Shown here one piece after another: positions 1-8,160 of a stretch of 64,000 nt of DNA. How positions within the stretch are numbered: the stretch's first letter is position 1; every line of letters starts with the position of its first letter. The notes beneath the pieces were generated by a model that was not told the DNA's origin, did no database searches, and saw nothing but the letters and a program-made list of their open reading frames with translations. A program made the position numbers and the translations under genes. The stretch comes from Ruegeria sp. HKCCD7303 (GTDB taxonomy: Bacteria; Pseudomonadota; Alphaproteobacteria; Rhodobacterales; Rhodobacteraceae): NCBI RefSeq assembly GCF_013111185.1, contig NZ_WVRE01000003.1, forward strand, positions 310,001 to 374,000. Reading direction: 5' to 3'.

Positions 1-687
1 GTGGTTTTGAACGGGATCACATTCTCGCTGACACCCGGAGAAACGTTGGCCATTATCGGCAATTCCGGTGCGGGGAAGACGACGCTGGGGAAAACACTGG
101 TCGGGTCTATCCTGCCCACTTCGGGCAGTGTGCGGCTGGACCTGATGGATATTCGCAACTGGGATCCGCGCCAGTTTGGGGAAAGCATCGGCTACCTTCC
201 GCAGGATGTCCAACTGTTCCCCGGCACGATCAAGGACAACATTGGTCGGATGCGGGCAGATGCGACCGACGAACAGATCCACGATGCTGCCGTTTTAGCC
301 GATGTTCACAACATGATCGCGACCCTGCCGCAAGGGTATGAGACGGTGGTGGCCGCAGATGGCGCGCCTTTGTCTGGTGGGCAAAAGCAACGTATAGCGC
401 TGGCGCGGGCGTTCTTCGGCAACCCGAGAATGGTTGTGCTGGATGAGCCAAACTCGAACCTCGATGTTGCCGGTGACAAAGCGCTGGCCCGGGCGATTGA
501 GCAGGCGCGCGAAAGCAAGATCACCGTAGTTGTCATCACGCAGAAACCGACGCTGTTGAACGTAGTCGACAAGATCATGTTGCTGACCGATGGGCGCGTG
601 GCCTTGTTCGGTCAACGCGATCAGGTTCTGCAACAAATCAACGCGCCGCGCAAACAAACCCGAATTGAAGGCCAGCAGGGGGGCTGA
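1..687 (+). CDS. Type I secretion ABC transporter ATPase, C-terminal part (partial)
   Basis: This is the nucleotide-binding domain of an ABC exporter that would drive one-step protein secretion through the HlyD-type adaptor encoded 2 bases downstream. The reading frame is open at base 1, so the membrane domain lies outside the window and the GTG at base 1 is probably internal. Numbering from base 1, the Walker A motif GNSGAGKTT is at residues 20-28, the Q-loop Gln at 68, the LSGGQ signature at 124-128 and Walker B with catalytic Glu at 144-149. The switch (H-loop) position carries Gln181 (codon CAG at 541) where this family normally has His. No secreted substrate gene is visible here. The PrtD/type I family call is inferred from the adjacent adaptor. 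Confidence 0.85.
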   Translation: MVLNGITFSLTPGETLAIIGNSGAGKTTLGKTLVGSILPTSGSVRLDLMDIRNWDPRQFGESIGYLPQDVQLFPGTIKDNIGRMRADATDEQIHDAAVLADVHNMIATLPQGYETVVAADGAPLSGGQKQRIALARAFFGNPRMVVLDEPNSNLDVAGDKALARAIEQARESKITVVVITQKPTLLNVVDKIMLLTDGRVALFGQRDQVLQQINAPRKQTRIEGQQGG

Positions 688-689
688 GC

Positions 690-2042
690 ATGAACGACCT
701 CGTACCTGTGAAGAATTCTGCCGACGAACCTCAACTTTGGTATGCCGAGGTTCCGCGCTCGATCAACCGGCTGATTGCCATCGGACTGGTCATGCTGCTG
801 GTGTGCTTTGGCGGTTTCGGGGTCTGGTCCTTCAGCGCCCCTCTGGCGGCTGCGGTGATTGCGCAGGGCAGTTTTGTTGCAACCGGTCGCAACAAGATCG
901 TTCAACATCTCGAGGGCGGGATCATCGAAGAAATTAAAGTAGTCGAGGGGCAGTCGGTTCAGGCCGGGCAAGTGCTGATGACGTTGGACCAAACCTCGGC
1001 GCAGGCCAACGAGCGTGAACTGTTCATCCGCAAGATACGCCTGCAAGCCATGACCCAACGGTTGCTGGCGGAATATGGTGAACGCGAACGCCTTGTCTTT
1101 TCTACGGACCTTCTTGAAGCTTCCCAGGATGTCGAAGTCATGGCCATTCTGGACGGGCAAAGGCTCAGCTTTGATGTATCGCGCAAGACGCTTCTGAACG
1201 ATGTCGCCTTGCTTGAGAGGAACATGGAGGCGCTGAAGATCCGGTCAAGTGGGTTTGAGGCTCAGCTGGACAGCATGGTGCGGCGCGCCGAGATTTTGCA
1301 TGAGGAATATGAGGCCAAAAGCCAGCTTTACGAAAAAGGTCTCGTTCGCAAAGGAGAGCTCAACGCGATCCGACGCGTTCAGGCCGAAGCTGAAGGGCAA
1401 CAAGCACGGTTGCAGGCTGAGGCAGCCGAGATCAACCAGATGCTACTGAAATACGAAGAACAGATCACGCGCACCCGATCTGCTTATCGCGAGGCTGCGC
1501 TGGATGAACTGGGCGTGATCGAGGCCGATCTGGAAAGTGTGCGCGAAAAGTCTCGTCAAGCGCGCAACGTTCTAGAGCGAGCCGTAGTTCGGGCCCCTGT
1601 GACCGGTACGGTGGTGCGATTGCACTATCACACGCCGGGTGGTGTTATTGAAACCGGCGAACCCATTGCCGAAATTTTGCCCGCCGATGCGCCCCTGATC
1701 ATCGAGGCACAGATTCCCCGCACGGAAATCGACAGCGTAATAACCGGGCAGACTGCCTCGGTCCGTCTGATTGCTTTGAACCAACGCACGACTCCGGTGT
1801 TATATGGCGAGGTTTTCTATATTTCTGCTGACGCTTTGCCCGAACAGACCTCGGGCAGTCCGCAGGAAGTGTATCTGGCGCGCATTTCTCTGACACCGGA
1901 TGAGTTGCAACGGGTCAGTGGCTTTATTCCTACGCCTGGGATGCCGGCCGAAATTATGATCCAGACCGAAGAACGAACTTTTGCCGCTTATATCGCCAAG
2001 CCCGTGTCAGACAGTATGTCACGCGCGTTTCGCGAGCATTAG
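690..2042 (+). CDS. HlyD-family type I secretion membrane fusion protein
   Basis: This is the periplasmic adaptor of a type I secretion system, linking the inner-membrane ABC exporter to a TolC-like outer-membrane channel. The 450-residue length is typical for HlyD/PrtE proteins. One membrane segment lies at about residues 25-48. A biotinyl-lipoyl-like half (LEGGIIEEI, VVEGQSV) follows, then a long helical hairpin at about 95-300, then the second lipoyl half and a beta-barrel (VRAPVTGTVV, GEPIAEILP). It starts 2 bases after the ATPase stop, so the two are surely co-transcribed. The TolC partner and the substrate are not in the window. Confidence 0.93.
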   Translation: MNDLVPVKNSADEPQLWYAEVPRSINRLIAIGLVMLLVCFGGFGVWSFSAPLAAAVIAQGSFVATGRNKIVQHLEGGIIEEIKVVEGQSVQAGQVLMTLDQTSAQANERELFIRKIRLQAMTQRLLAEYGERERLVFSTDLLEASQDVEVMAILDGQRLSFDVSRKTLLNDVALLERNMEALKIRSSGFEAQLDSMVRRAEILHEEYEAKSQLYEKGLVRKGELNAIRRVQAEAEGQQARLQAEAAEINQMLLKYEEQITRTRSAYREAALDELGVIEADLESVREKSRQARNVLERAVVRAPVTGTVVRLHYHTPGGVIETGEPIAEILPADAPLIIEAQIPRTEIDSVITGQTASVRLIALNQRTTPVLYGEVFYISADALPEQTSGSPQEVYLARISLTPDELQRVSGFIPTPGMPAEIMIQTEERTFAAYIAKPVSDSMSRAFREH

Positions 2043-2120
2043 GGTAGGGCTTTCAGGTCACCTCTACACCTTCCAAATTCCGCATGTTACCCTTTGCCGG
2101 TGAGGTGAAGGAGAAGATAC

Positions 2121-2498
2121 ATGCCGGTGACGGTCAAAGACATGATGGAGGCCGCTAATGCGGTGGTCGCGCGGATCGATACCGCGCAGGCAAAGACTAT
2201 TCTTGAGCAGGGCGGGCTGCTGCTGGACATTCGAGACGCGGCAGAGCTGCAAGCCACGGGTCGCGCCGCAGGCGCGCACCATATCTCACGGGGAATGCTG
2301 GAATTCCGGGCTGATGACACGTTGCAATCCCATGACCCGGAACTGCGTAAAGATCGCCCTATCGTTCTATATTGCGCCTCGGGGGGCCGAGCGGCGTTGG
2401 CTGGCAAGCTGCTGAAAGACATGGGATATCGACAGGTCTACAACCTTGGCGGCTTGGCGGACTGGGTAAACGGGGGCGGTGAACTTGTGGGGGCTTGA
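2121..2498 (+). CDS. Single-domain rhodanese-like sulfurtransferase
   Basis: This 125-residue cytoplasmic protein is a single rhodanese domain. It has the LLDIRD strand at about residues 33-38 and a Cys85 active loop reading CASGGR, followed by the C-terminal NLGGLADW motif. Such proteins carry a persulfide on the loop Cys and pass sulfur to acceptors, but the acceptor cannot be read from sequence. A strong ribosome site (GAAGGAGA) precedes the ATG. It follows the secretion genes by 78 bases and may be transcribed separately. Confidence 0.88.
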   Translation: MPVTVKDMMEAANAVVARIDTAQAKTILEQGGLLLDIRDAAELQATGRAAGAHHISRGMLEFRADDTLQSHDPELRKDRPIVLYCASGGRAALAGKLLKDMGYRQVYNLGGLADWVNGGGELVGA

Positions 2499-2516
2499 TA
2501 CAAAACCGTTCTGCAT

Positions 2517-2530
2517 CTGACACAAATCAA
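2517..2530 (+). promoter_or_regulatory. Possible FNR/FnrL-type box
   Basis: The 14 bases read CTGAC-ACAA-ATCAA, close to the FNR/FnrL consensus TTGAT-N4-ATCAA, with one perfect half-site. It sits 60 bases upstream of the small membrane protein gene at 2591, a usual distance for an activator. This is a weak match by eye only. Confidence 0.3.
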
Positions 2531-2590
2531 GGCAAAACACATTCGAATCGCATGATATATGGCCGGAAGTTACCTAAAGGAAATCCGGAC

Positions 2591-2776
2591 ATGTTTCGTC
2601 TTGCCGCAATGCTGTATTCACTGATTGCAACTGCCCTGTCGGGTTCGGCTGTGATCGCAGTTTTGACTGCTGGGATGGTTTCGGTCAGCGCAATTGTTGG
2701 GGCAGCAGCAGCAGGGGCCGTGATTGCCGCGCCCGCGTCTTGGATGGTAGCCAAGCGGCTGTATCAGGGCGCTTGA
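2591..2776 (+). CDS. Small alanine-rich membrane protein
   Basis: This encodes 61 residues beginning MFRLAAMLYSL. Almost the whole chain is hydrophobic, giving two likely membrane helices at about residues 3-26 and 28-50, with a short basic tail. The ATG at 2591 is chosen because AAGGAAA lies 7 bases upstream; a longer reading frame upstream lacks such a site. I do not recognise a family beyond conserved small inner-membrane proteins. A possible FNR box lies upstream. It ends base-to-base against the convergent hydrolase gene. Confidence 0.7.
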   Translation: MFRLAAMLYSLIATALSGSAVIAVLTAGMVSVSAIVGAAAAGAVIAAPASWMVAKRLYQGA

Positions 2777-3535
2777 TCAAGCATTCAGAAACGTTCTGAC
2801 GGCCGCTTCGAACTCGCGCGGTTTCTCGGCGTGCAGCCAATGCCCAGCGCCTGGGATTTTGGCAAACCGTGCGCTGGGAAACAGCGCGCGGATTTTGTCG
2901 CGATGCTCTGGCAGGACGTAATCAGATGCACCACCGGACAGGAACAATGCAGGCCCGGTCCATGATGCAGTTAGCTCGGGAAAGCCCATGATATTAGGCA
3001 TTTGGTCCGCCAATACATCCAGGTTCAGCAACCAACGTTTGCCATTGATGTCCAGGGATTGCGTAAAGAAGCTTTGCAACGCTTTTTCAACACCCTGTTC
3101 GGCCAGTTGTTGTTCTGCGTCCGAACGGCGTTCGATGCGTGAAAAATCAACCGCCTGCATGGCCTCGATGAACTGGATTTGACTGTGCGTGTATTTTACC
3201 GGCGCGATGTCGGCGACCACCAGTTTGTTCACCAAGGCCCCATGGTGCAGCGCTAGGGTCATCGCAGCTTTGCCACCCATGGAATGCCCAAGCACATCGG
3301 CCTTGCCGCCGATATGTGCGATCACTTCGGCGATGTCCTGCGCCAGGTGGGGATAGTCGTGTTGCGGGTTCCACATGCTGCGGGCGTGGTTGCGCATATC
3401 CACGGCCACAACTTGCCGTTCGTCCGATAGCCGTTTGGCTATCACACCCCAGTTGCGGGCAGAACCATACAGGCCATGTGCAATGATGAGTGGGGGAAGG
3501 GCGGTTGGTGCGCCATGTACAATCGTATTTAGCAT
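2777..3535 (-). CDS. Alpha/beta-fold hydrolase (YbfF-like esterase)
   Basis: This is a 252-residue alpha/beta hydrolase, probably a cytoplasmic carboxylesterase or acyl-thioesterase of the YbfF type. The oxyanion motif HGLYGSARNW is near residues 20-29. The nucleophile elbow GHSMGG has Ser85, and the catalytic His lies in GAGHWLH near the C-terminus. The start at MLNTIVHG is chosen by family length; a 33-residue upstream extension in frame looks non-coding. Its substrate is unknown. It converges with the small membrane protein and is divergent from the gene at 3626. Confidence 0.87.
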   Translation of the reverse strand: MLNTIVHGAPTALPPLIIAHGLYGSARNWGVIAKRLSDERQVVAVDMRNHARSMWNPQHDYPHLAQDIAEVIAHIGGKADVLGHSMGGKAAMTLALHHGALVNKLVVADIAPVKYTHSQIQFIEAMQAVDFSRIERRSDAEQQLAEQGVEKALQSFFTQSLDINGKRWLLNLDVLADQMPNIMGFPELTASWTGPALFLSGGASDYVLPEHRDKIRALFPSARFAKIPGAGHWLHAEKPREFEAAVRTFLNA

Positions 3536-3625
3536 AACCCGAGTGATACTCGCGCACATCGCGGACGACCACCCCCATTGTAGGTCTACGAACCAGCCGC
3601 TAGATTGCGCGGCAGGAGGCCACCC

Positions 3626-4000
3626 ATGTCGCAAGACCCAGACATTCAGACCCGGATCGCCGATACCGTGGCCTTGTTGCGTGCCAAGCTGGGCGTGCGA
3701 GACAAAACCCTTGAGGCATCAATCCGAAAGGCCAAGCGGCGCTTACCGCGTCGTGTCTACAAACAGGCTATGGTGCTGGCCCGAGCCGAGGCGATGGCGG
3801 CACATCCGAAACTGAGGCAGGTTCTCGACACACCCAAGCTGATCCGGGCAGCAGATGTGGTGCAGGGGCATCTCAGCGCGATCAACCTGGCCGACCGCAG
3901 ATGGGGGTGGTTTCTGGGGATGCTTGGTGGCTTGGCTTTTAACCTGCTGGCCCTGACGACACTGCTGCTGGTCTTTCTGTGGTGGCGCGGCTTGATCTGA
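3626..4000 (+). CDS. Hypothetical protein with C-terminal membrane helix
   Basis: This encodes 124 residues. The N-terminal 95 are charged and helical, rich in Arg, Lys and Ala. A single hydrophobic helix at about residues 97-118 ends in WWRGLI, so it is probably a tail-anchored inner-membrane protein with a cytosolic domain. AGGAGG lies 6 bases before the ATG, which fixes the start. I cannot assign a function. It is a single gene between divergent and convergent neighbours. Confidence 0.75.
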   Translation: MSQDPDIQTRIADTVALLRAKLGVRDKTLEASIRKAKRRLPRRVYKQAMVLARAEAMAAHPKLRQVLDTPKLIRAADVVQGHLSAINLADRRWGWFLGMLGGLAFNLLALTTLLLVFLWWRGLI

Positions 4001-4106
4001 TCTTGGGTTTTAAGCTGCGTACTGTAGCCCAGCGGGAAGAAAAGACTTGAAAAGGCCCTCAAGTGAACCAGCGACGCGCACAGTAGTTCTGCGGATAATC
4101 ACAAAA

Positions 4107-4132
4107 AAAACGGCGCCTCGGGGGCGCCGTTT
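4107..4132 (-). terminator. Rho-independent terminator of glyA
   Basis: A 7-bp GC stem (CGGCGCC at 4111-4117, GGCGCCG at 4123-4129) is followed on the minus strand by eight T residues, 20 bases past the glyA stop. Flanking A and T runs mean it could also work for the plus-strand gene ending at 4000. Confidence 0.9.
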
Positions 4133-4150
4133 TCTGATATGCTGAACTTC

Positions 4151-5446
4151 TTACAAGTTCGTATAGATCGGGAAGCGTGCGCAGAGTTCTGCGACTTCGG
4201 CTTTGACCTTTGCTTCGACGGCAGCGTTTCCGTCTTCGCCATTGGCGGCCAGGCCGTCGACCACTTCGATGATCCAGTCGGCGATCTGGCGGAACTCGGT
4301 CTCGCCAAAGCCGCGGGTGGTGCCGGCGGGTGAGCCCAGACGGATGCCCGATGTCACGGTCGGCTTTTCGGGGTCAAAAGGCACGCCGTTCTTGTTGCAG
4401 GTGATATGCGCCCGGCCCAGGGCTTTTTCGGTCGCGTTGCCCTTCACGCCTTTGGGACGCAGGTCGACCAGCACCACATGGGTGTCGGTGCCGTGGGTCA
4501 CGGTGTCCAGACCGCCCTTGATCAGTTGATCCGACAGCGCCTGCGCGTTGGTGATGACCTGCTGGATATAGGTCTTGAACTCGGGGCGCAGCGCCTCGCC
4601 AAAGGCCACGGCCTTGGCCGCGATCACATGCATCAGCGGGCCGCCCTGAATGCCGGGGAAGATGGCCGAGTTCACTTTCTTGGCGATCGCCTCGTCATTG
4701 GTCAAGATCATGCCGCCGCGCGGGCCGCGCAGGGTCTTGTGCGTGGTCGTTGTGGCCACATGCGCGTGCGGGAAGGGGCTGGGATGCTCGCCTGCCGCGA
4801 TCAGACCGGCGATATGGGCCATGTCCACGTGCAGATAGGCACCGACCATATCGGCGATCTCGCGCATGCGGGCAAAGTCGATGGTGCGCGGGATGGCCGA
4901 GCCGCCGGCGATGATCAGCTTGGGCTGGTGCTCTTTCGCCAGCGCCTCTATCTGGTCATAGTCGATCAGGTTGTCCTGCTTGCGCACGCCGTAATGCACC
5001 GCGTTGAACCACTTGCCCGATTGGTTCGGGGCCGCGCCGTGGGTCAGGTGGCCGCCCGCATCCAGGCTCATGCCTAAAATGGTGTCGCCGGGCTTGATCA
5101 GCGCCTGGAACACACCCTGGTTGGCCTGGCTGCCCGAGTTGGGCTGCACGTTGGCAAATTCACAGCCAAAGAGCTGCTTGGCGCGGTCGATGGCCAGGTT
5201 TTCGGCGATGTCGACGAACTGGCAACCGCCATAATAGCGCCGACCGGGATAGCCTTCGGCATATTTGTTGGTCATCACCGAACCCTGCGCTTCCATTACG
5301 GCGGCAGAGACGATGTTCTCGGAAGCAATCAACTCGATCTCGTCGCGCTGACGGCCCAGTTCCGACGTGATCGAGCCAAAAAGCTCAGGGTCGCGGTCAG
5401 ACAGGGATTGGGTGAAAAATCCGGTGTCACGAAGATTGGCGTTCAT
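4151..5446 (-). CDS. glyA: Serine hydroxymethyltransferase
   Basis: This 431-residue PLP enzyme interconverts serine and glycine while charging tetrahydrofolate with a one-carbon unit, in the cytoplasm. The family length is exact. The PLP lysine is in the [13 protein letters not shown] motif, and [13 protein letters not shown] and QPNSGSQAN are both present. The ATG at 5446 has GGAG 5 bases upstream. It is a single gene with its own terminator, divergent from nadK with 167 bases between them. Nothing unusual is seen. Confidence 0.98.
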   Translation of the reverse strand: MNANLRDTGFFTQSLSDRDPELFGSITSELGRQRDEIELIASENIVSAAVMEAQGSVMTNKYAEGYPGRRYYGGCQFVDIAENLAIDRAKQLFGCEFANVQPNSGSQANQGVFQALIKPGDTILGMSLDAGGHLTHGAAPNQSGKWFNAVHYGVRKQDNLIDYDQIEALAKEHQPKLIIAGGSAIPRTIDFARMREIADMVGAYLHVDMAHIAGLIAAGEHPSPFPHAHVATTTTHKTLRGPRGGMILTNDEAIAKKVNSAIFPGIQGGPLMHVIAAKAVAFGEALRPEFKTYIQQVITNAQALSDQLIKGGLDTVTHGTDTHVVLVDLRPKGVKGNATEKALGRAHITCNKNGVPFDPEKPTVTSGIRLGSPAGTTRGFGETEFRQIADWIIEVVDGLAANGEDGNAAVEAKVKAEVAELCARFPIYTNL

Positions 5447-5613
5447 GGGCGCTCCACATGGCTGGGTGAAATCTTGCGGATTTCCTATCGGAAACGTTGC
5501 TTCTCCAAAAGGCTTAAAGCGACGAATTTCTAAGCTGGCGCGTCAAGACTGGCCTATTGGGGAAAGGTATGTTTGTTTCGGAACCAAATGCGTAGGACCG
5601 GAAACCGTAAAAT

Positions 5614-6375
5614 ATGAAAAAGAGAATCGCCTTTCTTGCCAGTGAGGTCAAAGTGGCGCAGACGGCCCGGGATGCTCTGGTGGCTAAACACGGAAACGCT
5701 GCACCGCGCGACGCAGATGTTGTGGTTGCTCTCGGCGGGGATGGCTTCATGTTGCACACCCTGCACAACATGCAGCATCTCGACACACCGGTATACGGTA
5801 TGAACCGGGGCACGATCGGCTTTTTGATGAACGAATACCACGAAGACGACCTGATCGCGCGTCTCGAGGATGCCGAAGAAGAGGTTATCAATCCGCTGGC
5901 GATGCGCGCAATGGATCAATCAGGCAAGTTGCACGAGGCGCTGGCCATCAACGAAGTGTCGCTGCTGCGGGCTGGCCCACAGGCTGCAAGGCTGAAGATC
6001 AGCGTTGACGGTCGCGTGCGGATGTCGGAACTGGTGTGCGATGGAGCCCTGCTGTCGACACCCGCCGGATCGACGGCCTACAACTATTCGGCACACGGGC
6101 CGATCCTGCCAATTGGTTCGGACGTTTTGGCGTTGACTGCGATTGCCGCGTTCCGTCCCCGCCGTTGGCGTGGCGCGCTGCTGCCCAAGATCGCAAAGGT
6201 TCGATTCGACGTTCTTGATGCCGAAAAGCGCCCGGTCATGGCGGATGCCGATTCCATTTCTTTCCCGGACATCGACTGGGTCGAGATCAGGTCGGAGCCG
6301 GCAATAGCCCACCGCATTCTATTTGATCCGGGCCACGGGCTCGAAGAACGCCTGATTTCTGAGCAATTCACATAA
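5614..6375 (+). CDS. nadK: NAD kinase
   Basis: This enzyme phosphorylates NAD to NADP in the cytoplasm. At 253 residues it matches the short alphaproteobacterial form. The diagnostic GGDGFMLHTL motif is at about residues 44-53 and the conserved NEVSLLR and AGSTAYNYSAHGP motifs follow, as expected for the ATP/NAD kinase fold. The ATG gives the usual N-terminus MKKRIAFLASE; the ribosome site is poor (GGA at a distance). It is transcribed alone; two terminator-like hairpins lie downstream. Confidence 0.96.
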   Translation: MKKRIAFLASEVKVAQTARDALVAKHGNAAPRDADVVVALGGDGFMLHTLHNMQHLDTPVYGMNRGTIGFLMNEYHEDDLIARLEDAEEEVINPLAMRAMDQSGKLHEALAINEVSLLRAGPQAARLKISVDGRVRMSELVCDGALLSTPAGSTAYNYSAHGPILPIGSDVLALTAIAAFRPRRWRGALLPKIAKVRFDVLDAEKRPVMADADSISFPDIDWVEIRSEPAIAHRILFDPGHGLEERLISEQFT

Positions 6376-6406
6376 AAGCTGGCCGCCGTGCACTTTTTTT
6401 CGGTTT

Positions 6407-6424
6407 ATGTGAACCAGTTCACAT
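6407..6424. promoter_or_regulatory. 18-base palindrome, candidate operator
   Basis: The sequence ATGTGAACCAGTTCACAT is an inverted repeat with two perfect 8-base arms around a CA centre. It lies 31 bases after the nadK stop and overlaps a possible -35 element (TTCACA, 6418-6423), followed after 17 bases by TTAGTA (6441-6446). The arrangement looks like a repressor site on a promoter, but the factor is unknown. Confidence 0.45.
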
Positions 6425-6453
6425 GGAATTGATTGCCGTTTTAGTAATCTCAA

Positions 6454-6616
6454 CTTGCCTGGAGAACACGCCAAGGTGGGAGTGAGTGGCCACCTGAACG
6501 GCGTTTTCGAATGATTGTGCAAATTTTGCGCTGGCGAGGGTGGGTGGTGCTACGCTCGTCATCAGATTTCCGGGCTTATTTTAGCAGTTGGACCTCGGGC
6601 ACAATGACCCGAGGTC
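6454..6616 (+). ncRNA. Candidate small RNA between nadK and the amidase
   Basis: There is no convincing gene between 6376 and 6635, yet the plus strand holds a possible promoter with an overlapping palindrome, a hairpin at 6468-6504 and a strong terminator at 6591-6625. The start at about 6454 is placed from the putative -10 and is approximate. The alternative is that all of this is the 3' untranslated region of nadK. I could not match it to 6S RNA, SRP RNA or tmRNA. Confidence 0.3.
6468..6507 (+). terminator. Two-part hairpin with short T run
   Basis: ACGCC (6468-6472) pairs with GGCGT (6500-6504) and AGGTGG (6474-6479) pairs with CCACCT (6490-6495), followed by TTT. It could terminate nadK or be an internal stem of the candidate sRNA. 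Confidence 0.45.
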
Positions 6617-6625
6617 TATTTCTTT
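6591..6625 (+). terminator. Rho-independent terminator
   Basis: A perfect 9-bp stem (GACCTCGGG at 6591-6599 with CCCGAGGTC at 6608-6616) is followed by TATTTCTTTTT on the plus strand. The minus-strand side has no T run, so it does not serve the amidase gene. It marks the end of a rightward transcript. Confidence 0.75.
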
Positions 6626-6635
6626 TTGGGGCCAA

Positions 6636-8072
6636 TTATACGCTTTTCATTTGATCCCAAAGCGCGGTGCACATTTGACCCACGCGGGCTTCGATTGCCG
6701 CAGCGGCGTCTACCGCCAGATCTTCGCGCCATCGCTGCGCTGCAATTTGAACATTAATCGGTTGTGGCCCCTTCGGCAGATCGGCCAAGTGCGCGGGTAC
6801 GCAGGCTGCCGGAAGCCCCAGGAAGTTCATCGCGTAAGAATACACCGCGCAGCCCAGAACCTCATGCACGCCTTCAGCCCCTTCCGTATCGCGGTCGGGC
6901 TTGAAGAAGGGCTGCGGCAAGAAGGGTGACAAAACCAGCGGATAATCTTGCATGAACAGCGACCATTCGCGCGCGTAGTGGCTGCGTTTGGCCAGCATTT
7001 TTACCAGCTCGGTTTCGACGATCGGCGGGAATTCCTGAAAGTAGACGTTGAAAATCTCTTGGATGGTTTGCGAACCGGCCGCTTCGATATCCGATTTCAT
7101 CAGGGTCAGCACTTCGCCCATAAGTGCGCGATAACCGACCCGCCCACATTCGAAAACGTCCGGCGGATCGACCTCATCTACGGCATAGCCAGCATCAACC
7201 AATGCGTCGCGGGCCGTATCAAGGGCCTTTTCAACTTCGGGATGCAGAGCATAGCCAAAAGTGTTTTTTGTGAATGCCACCTTGATCGGACCAGCCGGGG
7301 ATTCACCGCGCCAAGGCATTGGCACATGGAATGGGTCGCGCGCGTCTGCCGAGATCAGGCTGGGCATCGAAAGGTGTAAATCCGCTGCCGTCCGTGTAAT
7401 CAGGCCCTGAACAGACATTGATTGGGCCAACAAGCCGCGCTCGACCTTTTGGCTTGGGTTCCAGGCGGGAACACGCCCCAGCCCTGGTTTCACTGTGACC
7501 GCCCCATTGGCAGCTGCGGGAAAGCGCAGGCTGCCGCCGATATCATTGCCATGGGCCAGCGCCCCGATACCTGCCATCACGGCCGCGCCCGCTCCGCCCG
7601 ATGATCCACCGGGTGAGATATGGCTGCCCCATGGGTTATGTGTGCGCCCGTAAAGCGCGTTGTCCGTATCGGCCCGAAACGAAAATTCTGGTGTATTGGT
7701 TCGCCCGATTACAATGGCCCCGGCCTTATGCAGATTACGGACAACCGGTGCGTCATCCGGCGCGATGACGTCCTTCAATGCCACGACGCCGTTGGTGGTG
7801 GCGTGACCTTTCTGATCCACATTCACTTTTATCGTGACCGGTACACCATGCAGTGCTCCGCTTGGTCGCCCGCTTGCACGGGCGTTATCCAAGCAATGTG
7901 CACGTTCCAACGCCTCTGCGCGCAGATCTTCGACCACGGCATTCAGGTCGGGGTTGACTGCATCCATCCGGTCAATCGAAGCCTGTACAACCTCAGTCGC
8001 ACTTAGATCACCGCGTCGCGTCAGGGTGGTCAAGTCTGTGGCGCTGAGACGCCAGATGTCGGAATCTGTCAT
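6636..8072 (-). CDS. Amidase signature family hydrolase
   Basis: This 478-residue enzyme belongs to the amidase signature family, which hydrolyses amides with a Lys-Ser-Ser triad. Lys82 is in VTIKVN, Ser157 in SPGGSSGG, and the nucleophile Ser181 in DIGGSLRFPA. The length fits a stand-alone amidase and not GatA, since no gatC or gatB is near and the substrate loop differs. The physiological amide cannot be told from sequence. It is a monocistronic gene 88 bases downstream of prpE on the same strand. Confidence 0.92.
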   Translation of the reverse strand: MTDSDIWRLSATDLTTLTRRGDLSATEVVQASIDRMDAVNPDLNAVVEDLRAEALERAHCLDNARASGRPSGALHGVPVTIKVNVDQKGHATTNGVVALKDVIAPDDAPVVRNLHKAGAIVIGRTNTPEFSFRADTDNALYGRTHNPWGSHISPGGSSGGAGAAVMAGIGALAHGNDIGGSLRFPAAANGAVTVKPGLGRVPAWNPSQKVERGLLAQSMSVQGLITRTAADLHLSMPSLISADARDPFHVPMPWRGESPAGPIKVAFTKNTFGYALHPEVEKALDTARDALVDAGYAVDEVDPPDVFECGRVGYRALMGEVLTLMKSDIEAAGSQTIQEIFNVYFQEFPPIVETELVKMLAKRSHYAREWSLFMQDYPLVLSPFLPQPFFKPDRDTEGAEGVHEVLGCAVYSYAMNFLGLPAACVPAHLADLPKGPQPINVQIAAQRWREDLAVDAAAAIEARVGQMCTALWDQMKSV

Positions 8073-8160
8073 GGGCCCTCACTGTGTTACAGCGACAGTA
8101 GGGGGCTTTGTTCCGGTTGCAAGGGCAGACGTGAAAAGGGCGGCCTGCGCCGCCCCAAGA

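Noticed and set aside
6511-6654. A 47-codon frame starting at 6511 after nadK
   Set aside because: It runs through a strong terminator and into the amidase gene, with no ribosome site and no family.
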